Shown: piece by piece, positions 51,906 through 64,000 of the stretch
Layout: every line of letters begins with the position of its first letter
How positions within the stretch are numbered: position 1 is the first letter of the stretch
Source of the DNA: Citrus sinensis
Taxonomy: Eukaryota; Streptophyta; Magnoliopsida; Sapindales; Rutaceae
Length of the DNA: 64,000 nt
NCBI RefSeq assembly: GCF_022201045.2
Contig: NC_068559.1
Coordinates: 27,411,501 to 27,475,500, forward strand
Direction of reading: 5' to 3'
Translations under genes and position numbers: made by a program
Notes under the pieces: model-generated
What the model was told of the DNA's origin: nothing
The model's input: the letters and a program-made list of their open reading frames with translations, nothing else
Databases searched by the model: none

Positions 51906-52746
51906 GTATCATTATTATTATTCATGCCCAAAATCTATTTCCTTTTTCATTTTTTATGTCTTTGATTATTATTATTTTTTTGGTTTTTTGTATAATTGTC
52001 TGCCTGTGTGGAAATCATTGATGATGAATAATCTTAATATCTGTAATGTAGGCGCTCAACTAATTATTAATATTATAAATATTTTGAATTTGATAGGCAA
52101 ATCTTACATTTGCCCCTTGATGACCTGTTTCTTCATACAGTTTTGCTGCTCCACAGGGACATTTATTATCATAATATGGATGTAGATCGCTGGATTTTAA
52201 ATTTGTTTAAAATGGTTTTTACAAATAATCTTGTACAAAGGCAGCATCAATGTGAAGTAGGTTTATGTTTCAATGACTTCGATTTAATTGTGTTGCAGCA
52301 AGCCAATCACTGTCCAGGAGATCCTGAAAATTGACATTAAACCTGGCTGGAAGAAAGGAACCAAGATCACTTTCCCCGAGAAAGGAAACCAGGAACCTGG
52401 TCTACCTGCGGCTGATCTTATCTTTGTGGTGGAAGAGAAACCTCATGCTGTTTTCCAGAGGGACGGGAACGATCTGGTGGTCAATCACAAAATCTCACTG
52501 CTGGAGGCCCTCACAGGGCTGTCTCTTAACTTGACAGCCTTAGATGGCAGGAGTCTTACACTCCCAGTGACCGATATAATCCAACCAGGCAGTGAAGTGG
52601 TGATCCCAAACGAAGGAATGCCCATTTCAAAAGACCCCAGCAAGAAGGGGAATCTTATTATCAAGTTTGATATTATGTTTCCATCAAGGCTCACTGCAGA
52701 ACAGAAATCTGATTTGAAGAGAGCACTGGGTGGAGTCTATATGTAG
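51411..52746 (+). CDS. Type II (class B) DnaJ/HSP40 co-chaperone
   Basis: Two exons, 51411-51850 and 52299-52746, join in frame ([11 protein letters not shown]) to give 295 residues. The J domain (1-70) has the HPD motif at 32-34, needed to stimulate HSP70 ATPase. There is no CxxCxGxG zinc finger. The C-terminal substrate-binding domain begins around 115 ([23 protein letters not shown]) and contains [20 protein letters not shown]. The tail [19 protein letters not shown] includes the usual dimerisation region. The linker between J domain and C-domain is odd: the normal Gly/Phe-rich region is reduced, with a His-containing stretch and an Asn-run ([14 protein letters not shown]) instead. It acts in the cytosol or nucleus with HSP70 by family. 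The intron starts with a TC microsatellite (about 51864-51890). Confidence 0.9.
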
Positions 52747-53326
52747 CTTGAAAATTCAAGCTGGATTGATGCTGATACCAGAGTTAATTAGATGTAAATA
52801 TGTTAAATTTTCTGCTGTTGGAGTGGAAGATTGTGCATACGCTGCTAGTGGGAAAGACAAGCTTTAACGGTTCAAATCAATGCATTCTTTGTAGTGTTTT
52901 GCGGCTGGACACGGGTAAATCTTCTGCATCTCTGTATATGACGCAAGTTTTTGTTGGCTTTCAAACTCTTAATATGTATACTAATTGTGTAGTATTAGTT
53001 CTCTGATCAAGTTCTAAGGTGGAAAAAAAAAACTGTTTGTATTCATCTTGCAAATAGTAAACTGTGATCTGTTGACCATATTGAAATTGCAAATAAAGCG
53101 CTGATACAGTATCCTCACCCGAGATAAGGCGTAAGAACAAGAAGCAGAAAGAAATGATTAAGAAAAAAAAAAGGGGGGGGGGGGGGGGGGAAAAACATAA
53201 CAAAGCAAACAATTGCTTGACATAGAGATCGCAATCTTATTTAGCAACACACTGGTGATTGTGCGTCTTAAATCTTAATGATGACAAGAATCTTGATCGG
53301 GACACCGTGATGCTTCAATATTCCTG
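52747..53326. other. DnaJ 3' UTR and spacer with an 18-G run
   Basis: Convergent 3' ends of the DnaJ and thioredoxin genes. An A-run followed by 18 G lies at 53163-53190. No gene. Confidence 0.55.
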
Positions 53327-53911
53327 TCAGTTGCGGCGCTTCTCCGTCTTCATCTGTAGTTCATCCTTCTTGGCTCCCACCACCCTATCAATTTCTTTGC
53401 CTCTTTTAACCAGAACGAACGTTGGGAGCACGTCAATCAGATCAAATGCCTTGGCTGCTTCCTGTTTTCATTCATATGTTTCAGTTATAAGCATAAGAAA
53501 ACAAGAATGAATCGGGCTTCGGAGAGAAGAGAAGAAAGATCAGGAATGAATCAGGGGAATACCGGCAACCAGTCAACATCAATCTTGATGAATTGGACAT
53601 CAGTGTACATGGCAGCAAAGTCTTTAACATACGGGTCGATAAATTTGCAAGGTCCGCACCATGCAGCCGTGTAATAGATCACCACCTTCAGCACCCAAAA
53701 CACAACATTACCGCCGTCGTAAATATTCAAAACCATTTATACAGTATATTAAACAAAAACCTGTTTCATTAGTCATTACCAATCTGTCGGACTGTTTGGA
53801 GGCTTCATATTGAGATCTCCACTGATGCTTGGATTGCAATTCCATGACCAGAGGCGTCTTCGCATGAATGAATCCGTGAGGATTTTCTAAACTGGACACG
53901 TTTGCTCCCAT
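53327..53911 (-). CDS. Thioredoxin h-type (subgroup II, TRXh2-like)
   Basis: Three exons, complement(53780..53911), complement(53563..53685) and complement(53327..53461), give 129 residues. The redox-active WCGPC is at residues 53-57, the cis-proline loop is VLPTF (Pro98), and the end reads VLVKRGKEIDRVVGAKKDEL, as in plant h-type thioredoxins. The N-terminal extension of about 20 residues starts MGANVSS. Gly2 with Ser6 fits an N-myristoylation site, a feature known in subgroup II h-thioredoxins and consistent with endomembrane association. The enzyme reduces disulphides of target proteins using electrons from NADPH-thioredoxin reductase. The active site and length are normal. The 3' splice site before GTGGTGATC (53686) has a weak pyrimidine tract, so this border is slightly less certain. 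Confidence 0.88.
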
Positions 53912-55228
53912 ATTTCAGAGTTTGCTAGTTACACAAGAAGTTGAAGATATCTGAAGAAACAAATGCTTAAAATAGAAGAGCTTGAGAGGAAAGTTTTTTG
54001 CCTTGTTATTTCACCATTCGGTGGTAACCTACTAGCCTCTTTATATAAGGTTCGACACAATATGGTACCAATATTAACGACGGGGTTCTTTTTTTGGGGG
54101 GGAAATAAATAAATAAAATGGTATATGATTCTATTCCCTTTGTTTTGACATGGCCTACACACATTTCAGGCCGCAGAATTAATTAACCAACAGAACTTGA
54201 ATTTATCTTGATTTAAATGGGATGAAAAAGAAACAAAAAAGGATTCTGTTTTAGCTGTCCCATCACATCCGTTGCAAATCAAAGCATTGTTATTGGTCTT
54301 AGAAATTAATATTGATTAAGAAGTGAGCTAATTCGTGATTCTCATAGCTGTGTAATGGAAGGGGTTGGGGGAGGAGAACTATAAGATAAAAATAAATTCA
54401 GGAATAGAATGTAAAGCAACATGCCGTCGGGTAACAAAACTCTTGAGCATTTAAGAAGCACAAGGAAAAAATAATAATACTTCAAAGGAACTAACAATCT
54501 GTGAAAGCATTTCTAATGATCTAGTTGACGATTATTATATAACTGGTTTGAGCATTTTGTAATGGTGAGATGCTGGAGCCATACCTTTAATTGTGGCTCA
54601 GTTTGAGAGCATCTTTCTTTCCAAATGGTCCTTAATCCAAATATGAAGTTCCACTTCCTAAACAATTACATCACCACTTGCGCCATTAAATTCCTTTCAA
54701 GTACGGGAAGAAGAATATTGATTGTTACTACAGTAAATGCATTTGCATATTAAAGGAGGAAAAAAAATAAAAAATAAAAAAAGGCAAGATAATCTTCTTC
54801 TTAGTGACGTGATCTAGCTATTCTGTTTCTAATTTCTCCGTTCTTTAAATATTATACTTTCTTATACACAGTGAAAATTATAGGTGATTCATTCATTTAT
54901 TTAAGAATGAAGAACAATGGGTTCAAAACATTGATTGGTGGTTTCTCTAGGATTTTATTGCTGAAATAGTTAATGTTAAATTTTAAAGGCCATAATTGGA
55001 CCATTTTCATTTTTTTTTTTCTTTTCCCTCTTTCAACAATAGAATTTCGGCGAGATTTTGAAAAGTAAGGGGGAAAAAAGGTCATCTAATATCACATTCA
55101 TTCTAGAAGTTTACTGGAGAAAAGAGATGCTCTCCGAAAAGGCACCTGCTTTTTCCGCAACCAAACAAAGCCAAACTTACCGTTCTTTTATATTTTAATT
55201 TTCATGGCCGACACAAACGGTTCTTTTA
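53912..55228. other. Intergenic DNA, thioredoxin promoter
   Basis: AT-rich, no recognisable gene. The first 150 bases are the probable promoter and leader of the minus-strand thioredoxin gene. Confidence 0.45.
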
Positions 55229-56431
55229 TGGGTTAATTTCGGCTTACCCACTTCGTGAAGTGACAATTTTTAAATCGTCCTCTTTATTATTGAAAATATT
55301 AAGTTTTTTTCTAAAATTTGTTATCTTTAAATATTGACTGCCGTTAACTCAAAAAAGTATGAAAACATCCTTATCTTAATAGAATATTTTTGTAACGACA
55401 TTGTGAGCCTAGAAAAAAAAAGTTGATGTATGATTAATCATTAGAAAATAAAAAAAATAGTTGATATATGACTAGCCATTCAAAAATAAATTAAAAAATA
55501 AAGTGTTTGAAATGACTTAATGAATCTAAATAAATTGATAGTTTTCCTAAATTAAACGTGTTAGTTAAACAAATTACAAGACACGTCATCATATATAAAT
55601 TACGATAATGTTATCTTTGTCCTTTTTTTTTTCATTTTCTTTCATTTCTCTTCATTTTTTCCTTCATCTTTTTTTTCCTTTCTTTCATGTACATGACTAG
55701 TAATTTTTTTTTTCTTTCCTATCATTTTTCTTATCCTTACTCCTTCCTCTTTTCCTTTCATTTGTTTTTTTTTTCTCATCCTTACCCCTTCTTCATCTTT
55801 TTCTTTATTTTTTTTTATGTACATGACTTCAGTAGCATTTTTTTTCTTTCCTTTCATTTTTCTCATCCTTACTCATTTCATTTGTTTGGTGAAACTCCAG
55901 TAATAATTTTCTTTTGTTCTTTGATTTTTCTTTTTTTTTATATCTATATTTTCTCTAAGTACCTTTACAAAACGTAAAAAGAATAATAATGATAATAATA
56001 ATAATAAATGTGAAAAGGTAAAATATTGTTCTTTTTCCATTTGTAGCTTTTAATTAATTTATATATTTATTTTTTAAAATAATTTTTTTAAATACGAAAA
56101 CGTAAAATTTAATCCATTAAAAACATTAGTCATATAGGCACAAAATAAAAAATATTTTAAAGAATTAGGGAGCATACTATAAATATTTGAAATATTTATG
56201 TGTATTTTAAAAAATCTAAAAAGATTTGGACACATAAAAATTAATATACCTAAGTTTGACCTTTTTTTATTAATTGATTGTTAGGAAAACGTGCATATAC
56301 TATTTTATTCTTTTAGCTGTTAAAAATATTAGAGAGATAATAAATTTTAAAAAGTAACTTGATATTTTTAATAGTAAAGAGAGCGATTTGAAGATTATCG
56401 CTTCACGAGGAGATAAGCTGAAATTAACCCA
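55229..56431. mobile_element. Non-autonomous DNA transposon with long terminal inverted repeats
   Basis: The ends are inverted repeats of about 95 bp: TGGGTTAATTTCGGCTTACC on the left, and on the right, read in reverse complement, TGGGTTAATTTCAGCTTATC. Further matches inside include CGTGAAG, AAATCG and CTCTTTA. The interior is non-coding, with a CT-rich block (55620-55970) that carries imperfect repeats and two copies of TGTACATGACT about 130 bases apart. Long TIRs suggest a Mutator-like derivative, but the T-rich flanks give no clean target-site duplication. Confidence 0.8.
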
Positions 56432-57371
56432 TTTTTTTTTAATAACGTGACTTGAAAGCAAAATGGTCCAGGCTCGTATTTTATTTTTCAACAGGGTAAG
56501 AACAAGGATGGGGAAACATCAAATTCATTTTTGTATCCCCTCCCTTTTCAACCTCCATAAAATTCAAGTTGGGATGACTAATTAAATAAATCTATTGACG
56601 CCAAATTATTATTTTTCTTTTTCCCCCCCTCTCCTTTTTGAAGGTCAGCAACAAAATTGTAGTTTTGACATTCTGCTCTACAAGAGAGTTGAACGCTAAG
56701 CAAGCAGCATCCTAGTGGCCAAGTTAATATTTAAGTTAAGTTATAAAACTCATTTAAGCATCTCATTCTCAAAGCTAAAAGCAAACCTAAGACTGCGACA
56801 TGATTGACAATTAACACAACCAACAGGAATCTTACTAAGGGAAGAAAAGGTAATACCCAAACAGGTAAAAATCTGCGCTAACATGAAAACAGCTCATAGC
56901 TTATGCCGCTCTAAAAGCACTTGACTTCGGTGCGTTTCGGGCAGCTACGCAGCTGCTCCGCACCCTTTAAGGAATATTTCCCTAAAATAAAAGGTGGGGA
57001 ACATCGCAGCTGCCCCAATCGCATGCTTAATCATCAGCAAGAGGTGTTAGATGAAAGTTCCATCTGAAAATGATTAGCAAGCTACAGAACTACGAAACAA
57101 GGGAGGCTATCTATGGGTGCACGTCTGTGTCTCCAGGAACTTCATGCTAAAAGTTACTAAACTCATTCCAATTTTTTTTTTTTAATCTAAAAAATAAATC
57201 CTTCATTAACTGAGCTAAAGAAAATATTAAAAAAGCAAAAGGAGTCCACTGGATGGCGCTTTTAACAACATCAACTCACATTAAAACCATGTTTCATGTA
57301 AGGCGGAAAAACACTTCACCACCCACCAGAAAAGCTACTAATCAGGCACCCCATTAATGCCTTATAAAATG
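56432..57371. other. 3' flank of the caprin-like gene
   Basis: Probably includes the 3' UTR of the minus-strand gene that stops at 57372. No other gene is seen. Confidence 0.5.
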
Positions 57372-60300
57372 TTATGACTTCACCCCAACATCAGCTGGGG
57401 CATAACCACCTTGCACTGCCGAACCATTGTTATTATTATAAGGGTGCCCACCGCCCCTACCTCCTCTTCCTCTATTGTTATAGTAGTTCCTTGGGTAGTA
57501 GTTCCCAGGTTGATCATAGTATTGGCTGCGACCATTCTGGTAGGCTCCACCTCCCCTGCTGCTGCCACGACCTCCACGACCATTGGAATAACCCCTGCGG
57601 CCTCCACCACCACCGCGACCACCTCTTTGATTTTGATACGGTCTTCGGGGAACGTACTGTTGTTCCTTGGACTCCACATCTCCATGATTATGCTCCAATT
57701 CTGCATGTGAGTTGACTTGCTCAGCCTGAACTGAGACACCTTCTGTGGGATTTTCTGTCTCTAATTCATCCTGTGAAGCACAATCCTCCAAATTCAAACA
57801 AATTCAAAACAAGAGTAGAAGAAAATTTCAGAAGGAATAAGTGTTATGTCAGAGCTAAATGGAAGCACCTGCTGATGTTCATGTGCAGGAGTAAATTGGT
57901 TATCCCCAGTTTCGTGTTCTTGAAAATTCACGGTATCTTCGTCCTGGAAAAAGTAACATTAATCAATTGAGTAAAAACAAGTGACAGCTGAGATTATTTA
58001 GCACACAGACAAACACACATCTTCTCGAGTAAAAAGGTCTCCACCAGGAAAAATCCAGCAGATATTCAGAAACAACTGTTCTATCTCAAAACTTATCAAC
58101 CATTAATCAAAATTTATCCATTGAAATAAAATCCTTTGAAAGTAAAGAATGGTGGTAGTATTTTAAAATCAGTATCTACATACTGTAGTTTTATTAGAAA
58201 AGCATCCAAATGATGTGATGCCATGAATAACTTCAAATTTTCAGTACCATGAATGACGTCACTACTAACTTATAAACTAGCTTAGCTTCAACACCTAGAC
58301 AAATGCCCCAAGAGCACTAAAAGGAAGAGAGTGATGATCTTAATGTCCGACCGGATCAAGCAAACCAAATTACAACCCACCAATAGTGTTCTCCCCCTTC
58401 CTCCCCCGCCTTCTTCTCTTTTTGAAACTTCTACCAATAGGTTCTTGAAGTAACAAAATGAAGAACAAGCTAACAGAACAAGAAAAAGAAAATTATTTAT
58501 TGTCCCATAATCAACTTTATTGTCCCAATTCCCATAGAAAACAGAAGGATGGGCCTACCTTTTCACATCAATTCATTACATGGTCCCCAACAAAACAAAG
58601 ATGGGAGTTTCTAAAACAAGAATAAGAAGCCCTCTTAAATAGTTGAAGGTTCTCAAGCCCACTCTCTCTAAATCCCTAAATGTTCTTACTGCAAAATCTG
58701 TTAAGTAAATTGCCATTTACTCCAAAAGCCTAACACCATCCTTCAACTCCACTTTATTACATATTGATCTGACTTTTTAGTATAAGACGTGATGTAAGTA
58801 TTCATCAAGTACCGGCATAAAATCTCTTTAGGATTCTATTTACAAGGCCCCCAGAATGTACTGTCACATTGCTATACCACAGGAACGCTAAGACCGAGTT
58901 AGTACACATTAACTTGCGAAATTAAAAGAGAGAGAGATAGAGAGAGCATATATATACATCAACAAACTAATTAGCTGTACTAAGTTCAGTTTAAGGAACA
59001 AACAGCCCTAAATTTATCAGTGTCCATTACCAGAAGGGCAAAAGCCTATCTACGCATATATAAAAGCCTATCTACACATATATTGAGAATAGGAAAATAT
59101 CAATAGGGTGCTGACCAATAATTTTGAAAAAAAAAAACTACTCAAGTCAAATCAGTAAGTACCATTTTGGGAGAAAGATACAGGATTTCCAATATTTTCA
59201 CAGCTACAGATTTTCATAGGGACCTGAATCTAATTGTGAAGACACTTACAAGAAGATAACACTTTGACCATATTTTACAAAGAACCAGAACATCGTGCTA
59301 ACAATGCAGCACAACAGCAATACAGAATCCTCATGCAACATCAGCAAAGCAGAAAATTCCAGACCCAAAAGTACACAACAGCCGGACTAGATGCAAGAAA
59401 GAACAATATGCAGGTTACTAAATTTGAAATTGTTGTCATAATTTAATTTCCTAGTCCAATTACTCGTTAGACAAATTTTAGAAGGCTTTTTTACCACAAC
59501 TACAAGTAATATATAGTTTCAAGTGACATCAATTATCAAAATTGTTCATTTTACAATGGCACATATACACAAGTACCCACCCCCACAACCCAAACCCCGC
59601 CCCACCCAAAGAAATAAATAAATAAACAACCCACACACACACTTGAAGAAAATTCAAAGTCACAATGAAGTTAATAGATATAGCATGATCAATCAGACCT
59701 AGCAGAAGTACACACACCAAACTTTGATCCTTCATCTATAGTTTCATAAAACTGAGATCTCCAATCTATTGAAGGAACTACTGAAATTCTTAAATCCGAT
59801 TACAAAACGAAAGATTTGAAATAGTATCAAACCACTTCATATGACTCTACTAGGCAGCCATCTATCATGACAAAATGTCTAAGTCTTTACAAAAAGGGTA
59901 GTCTTCCAGAGCCATTTCTATGCCATCGTTAAACGTGACAAAGCAAAATCCAGCTAAGATCATTGCCAGCAGTAGCAAATGTGTAACAGACGTCAATATA
60001 TGGGAAAATGTAATTGCTTAAAACACCAGTAATTTCTTTTAAAAATTAACTTTGTCATATTTACTCCGTTGCCTTGAATGATGACTGTTGTAGGCCTAAA
60101 TATAATTTTGGAATAAAAATTTCATCCACTAAGGACAGGACAGAATCCGCCGGAAAAAGAGTACACCTCTTCCAATCACAAGAACATATAGAACTGAACA
60201 AAAAAAATTACACATTGCATAGCCACAACACTGAACAAAACAAAGTTATTATCTTTCACAAGGCAAAAAACAAATCTAAACTTTAATTATTATATTAGAT

Positions 60301-61316
60301 GAAAATGAAATGAGGCTTGAGTTATTAAATGTAAACAAAATAAGGCCTGAGTTATACCTTTTCCTGATACTGTACTGCTGCACCTTCCACCTGCACCGGA
60401 ACAGAACCGTGTACAGGCACCTGAAAAGAACCATAACTGGCTGCGGCAGCCATTTCCACAGGAGCTTTCATCTCCGGTGTGGTCGTAAAATAATCAGAAC
60501 TCATAATCTTGTCCAGCCTCTCTCTCAATCCAGCATCTAGTAGAAAACACAAAAACAAAAATCAGTTAAACCGACAAAATTGACGAAAAGAAATTAAACA
60601 AAAAAAAAAGAGGGGGCTTAAAAAACTTTACAAGTAACATTAGCATTAGGATCAATAGGTTGGTCAGAATTTGCAAGCCAGAGCTTGGCATGCTCAATAC
60701 ATCGGTGCAAGGCGCTCTTATGAGACCAACTGGAATCAATGGGTCGGGAAATCAACAATCCACTGAGCATGGAAATCAAATCCAAATCTTTCTCGCCGAG
60801 CAGATCAGTAGCGTCGTCGGTAACGTAATCGTAGGTGAGGCAACAGCCTCTCTCGTGGGTCCGGGTCAGCATGGTGGCGGTGAAATCACTCTGAGACTTG
60901 ACGTCAAACAAGGACCCGAAATACAACAAATTCAACAGATCCGATACGGAAGACGAGTCGTCGTCGTCGTTGTCGTCGTTATCGTCTTTGGTGCTGTTGG
61001 CCACATGATTAGGTTGGTTGTCTGGGGTGGGGGGAGCTGATTGGCGTTGGTGGAGGGAGAGTTCCTCGGAGAGAGCGGAGCAGAGGGGGCTGCGGAGCTT
61101 GTCGAGTTCATCGATAAGCGCTGTGACGATGGGCTTAGAGCGGAAGACCTCTTCTTGTTCCTTGTTTAGGGTTTTTCCCTGAGAGACTGACTCTTCCATC
61201 TGGACGATTCGGTTGTATTTTTTGCGGAGGGCGCGGAGGCGTTTGTTGATGACGCTGAGGACGGGGCCGTCCGACATGTCGGATGCAGGAGCAGCAGTAG
61301 CTGTGTTGAACGCCAT
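57372..61316 (-). CDS. Caprin-like RGG-repeat RNA-binding protein
   Basis: Four exons, complement(60632..61316), complement(60358..60536), complement(57869..57943) and complement(57372..57770), keep frame and give 445 residues. The start MAFNTATAAP is chosen over an in-frame Met 14 codons upstream because it heads the usual short Ala-rich leader; this choice is a judgement. Residues about 20-95 (LSVINKRLRALRKKYNRIVQMEESVSQGKTLNKEQEEVF) form a helical region resembling the N-terminal homology region of animal caprins. An acidic Asp-rich stretch follows (about 120-130). A conserved middle helical part (DLLNLLYFGSLFDV to HRCIEHAKLWL) comes next. The C-terminus is a Gly/Arg/Tyr-rich tail with RGG boxes (GGRGGGGGRRGYSNGRGGRG). 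Such tails bind RNA and drive granule formation. A cytoplasmic mRNA-granule role is inferred from caprins; no plant function is known to me. Intron 2 is 2.4 kb. Confidence 0.85.
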
Positions 61317-62657
61317 TATTGTATGTCGGTTTAGGGTTTGATTGGAGAAGTGAAGCACCGCCGGATACGACGGTGGTAACGGGATTGCGGGTTGGGACTG
61401 GATTTGGTGCGGCGGGCGCTGTGCTGGGCTTTGGGTTTGGGAGATTGGATTGCGTATTATTATAGTAAAAAGACTGCACTCGAGAAGGTCTGGACCGTCT
61501 GTGCGTAAAATTTGTGGTGCGTTTTGGGGGTTTAAGCTCTGCTTTTATAACTCGTGCTTATTATGTTGTCGGCTAGAGACACTTGTTTCATTTGGGCCGT
61601 TTTGGATTTTCTATTTTTGTTTTCATTTTTGTTGTGTACCGTGTGAAACTGATGAATGGATTCCATAATTCATAATTTGATTATTTTACAAGGATTTTTT
61701 AATGGGGATAAACTAAGGGTGGACTCCGGAGTTGGTTTTGACCTGCTGTTAGCTCGAATTAAAAAAATCAACTTAACTCCGTCTCTGGTATTATTATTAT
61801 TATTATTGTTATCCCATCACATGTGATAATGATACCTAATAATCTGTTGGTTTAGCCGTTTAAAATCCTTAGGTTATTTCTATAATTCATTTGAAAAAAA
61901 TAATTTTCTAAACTAAACGACACCGTTTCTGTAAAATCAATTGATCAGCACTGAAATCAAAACAATGTGATCTGCTGTCGAAAAAAACAAAACGGTTGAA
62001 GAATTTAGTCCTGCAGTGAAAGCACGAGGGACTGACTAATGTACTACATTTGCCGTATACTTCAAGGATTTCAATCAAACCGTTCAATTTGGAGATTTTC
62101 ATAGTGAAATTTAACAGTTTCATGAATTACCCAACTCGTGAACTGGACAATGACAATTAGAAAAAGCAGAATTAGCGCCCCTATCCCAGCGTAGAAGGGC
62201 CAAGCATGACAGAGCCTTGCCACCTTTCATCATTCTTTGACAAACAAATATAAAAAAACGGCAGGAGGTAAGCACGGTTACAAGCCAGATCGCGTACTAA
62301 TTGTATAAAAATTTAGACTATTAATAAATACTAGCACAGTGCTAGCAGCACTACAAAGAGCTTATATTCACTAGGCCGCCTTGCTGCAACTTAACGCTTC
62401 AGATTCCATTTCCAAAAGAAAATATACTAATACCCCCATTCAGCTCGACCATAATTGGAATTAAAATACACAAAATAAATCTAAAAGGGCTAGTTCTTCC
62501 CCCATATGCTACTGAAAAGCAAACTGCCGGTTCCTAATGAGCTCTACCCACTGATTGAAGTTACTAAATTATTGAGGGTTATTAGTAGATCTGACCATTC
62601 AGTAGGAGTAAGTCCCCGCTAAGCTCAAAAATGCTTTATTCTCCCATTTCAATTCCA
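61317..62657. other. Spacer: caprin-like promoter and AMP deaminase 3' UTR
   Basis: Contains an ATT microsatellite (about 61790-61809). The 300 bases or so before 62658 are the likely 3' UTR of the AMP deaminase gene on the minus strand. No gene seen. Confidence 0.5.
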
Positions 62658-64000
62658 TCAGGTGTCTATTTCTACAGGAATAATGGCCCTTCCCAAGTAG
62701 ACATACTGCATCTCTTCCTTCCATGTCTGCCAAAAAACTCTCTATTAGATGGCAACAGAAGAATATACAATTTAAGGCAAGTGCACGGAAGAAACTGAAA
62801 CTTACCTCATGTCGAAACTCAATTCTTATATTCGGTACATTCGTCTTATGAATATCATTTCCTCCTGGGCCTCTGATGAAGTATTTATTACCAAGCCAGT
62901 GTGACTGTAAGGAGGACCGGAAAAACAAGGAAAGGGAAAAAAAGGGAGAAAAACACACAATAAGCATATAGACTTTGCACTGTGGCCCAATTCTGAACTC
63001 TTATCAACTCAAAACTAGAAGAACAAAAAATTTACAGCCTGGCACATATTGATTTCATTAACTTTCTACATAAGAAATCTTTTGTTTCAATGGAAATTAC
63101 ATTTCCTAATGATGACTGATAGAATCCCTTCACCCCAACCTTTTAAGAGAATAAGTGCATGGTTTTTAAAAGCAAAGCCCCTACCTTTGCCATATGCGAA
63201 AATCCTGATTGATAAACAGAATTTCTTGCTATCTCACATAGGTCACAAGAACTGAGCTTCCACACCTGTAAATTATGACTTCCATAAGCTATATAGCTAT
63301 GACCAAGAGCAATATGTAGAAACAAGTATACCTTTGCCGCAACACTATACTCTTCCACAAGTGCTTCTTTTGTTAAGTGGATTTGCAAAGGATCATCAGA
63401 CGAGAGTGAAACATTCAGGCCGCGCTGGAAGAACATAGGAAACGGATTTCGATGATAATCCAGGAAAAGAGAATTATTGCTCAGTGGTGACATTGCCAAT
63501 CCAATCTGATACCACCAAAAAAGGAAACAAATAAATAAATAAATAAGAGAACAAATTGCAAAACTTTTCAGCTGCCAACAGATGATAGAACAGTTTTAGA
63601 AAAATAAGCTTACTGCCAACCTAATTCGGGTAATGGATTCTACTCTACAATTTCCAACAAAATGGGACCTCATTCCAAAATTCACTTGATTAAAGATAAT
63701 CCAAAAGCCCATGGTTGATTTAATTTTGGGACATGAGCATTAGTTCCCACCTATCAACCAAGAATTACCAAATTACAATATATGCAAGCTTAGAAGCAGT
63801 TTCCAAGTAGAAGTGTAAGATAAAAATATTTCTCAATGCAATTTCTATGTACATGCCTAATTTCCAATGTCATGAATGATACACTAGGAGTTATATAGCC
63901 TACAGAACCAAAGCCAAATCCTCAAAAAGGAACAAGCCAATGCAAGTGTAGCCAACCTGAGCGAGGTAATACAAGTACTGCAAAACTGGGGACTTCCGCA
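62658..64000 (-). CDS. AMP deaminase, C-terminal part (FAC1-like), continues beyond window
   Basis: Five exons at the 3' end of the gene are visible: complement(63957..64000, partial), (63332..63505), (63185..63265), (62806..62904) and (62658..62726). They read [98 protein letters not shown] and [12 protein letters not shown], with stop at 62658-62660. SLSSDDP is the AMP/adenosine deaminase signature containing metal and substrate ligands. The enzyme converts AMP to IMP with release of ammonia. In Arabidopsis the single gene FAC1 is essential for embryo development and the protein has an N-terminal membrane anchor, not seen here because it lies outside the window. All borders are GT-AG and in frame. 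Confidence 0.92.

Noticed and set aside
52961-53212. 83-codon minus frame between DnaJ and thioredoxin
   Set aside because: It crosses the A/G homopolymer and the DnaJ 3' UTR and has no family resemblance.
55642-55977. Lys/Glu-rich minus frame and Phe/Ser-rich plus frame
   Set aside because: Low-complexity translation of the CT-rich core of the TIR element.
57374-57739. Long plus-strand and second minus-strand frames over the RGG exon
   Set aside because: They are by-products of the Gly/Arg-rich codons of the caprin-like gene's last exon; the in-frame RGG reading joins correctly to the other exons.

Overview
The window is nuclear DNA of a flowering plant, almost certainly a eudicot. The evidence is AT-rich intergenic DNA, small GT-AG introns, tau-class GST, DYW- and P-class PPR genes, LRK10L/WAK-type proteins and DUF569 proteins. 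Several proteins have a Citrus-like feel, but that is an impression and was not tested. No bacterial-type operon, CRISPR array or virus-related element was recognised.

Layout. At 0.9-2.0 kb there is a minus-strand galacturonan-binding-domain (WAK-type) secreted protein. At 4.35-4.69 kb a SINE lies between clear target-site duplications. At 6.0-8.3 kb there is an intronless P-class PPR gene, and at 10.6-11.3 kb a long foldback element. At 12.2-16.9 kb a 14-exon TTC38-like TPR gene is found. From 17.3 to 30.1 kb lies a direct tandem segmental duplication. Each unit carries a damaged tRNA-Gly gene, a tau GST and the start of a homoserine dehydrogenase (HSDH) gene. Unit A's HSDH is cut off after exon 7 by the duplication end point; unit B's HSDH continues to 33.4 kb and is complete. 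After it come a relic of the TTC38 3' end (34.5-34.95 kb) and an intact minus-strand LRK10L-type receptor kinase (35.4-37.4 kb). At 40.9-46.4 kb two DUF569 (beta-trefoil, 'actin cross-linking') paralogues lie in tandem, with a foldback element between them. At 47.6-49.5 kb is a minus-strand DYW PPR editing factor. A class-II DnaJ (51.4-52.7 kb) and an h-type thioredoxin (53.3-53.9 kb) follow. A 1.2 kb terminal-inverted-repeat element lies at 55.2-56.4 kb, a caprin-like RGG protein gene at 57.4-61.3 kb, and the 3' end of an AMP deaminase gene runs off the right edge.

The most informative part is 12-37 kb, which records at least two rounds of tandem duplication. The recent one (unit A/unit B) has a 4-base microhomology junction. 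Unit A later gained a 1283 bp Mutator-like insertion with a perfect 9 bp target-site duplication, whose empty site survives in unit B. An older round is implied by two relics in the same orientation as their intact counterparts: a TTC38 relic beside the intact kinase, and a kinase relic, roughly 100 bp, just upstream of each HSDH copy. This looks like reciprocal gene loss after a larger duplication. The genes are otherwise functionally unrelated neighbours, as is usual in plant chromosomes.
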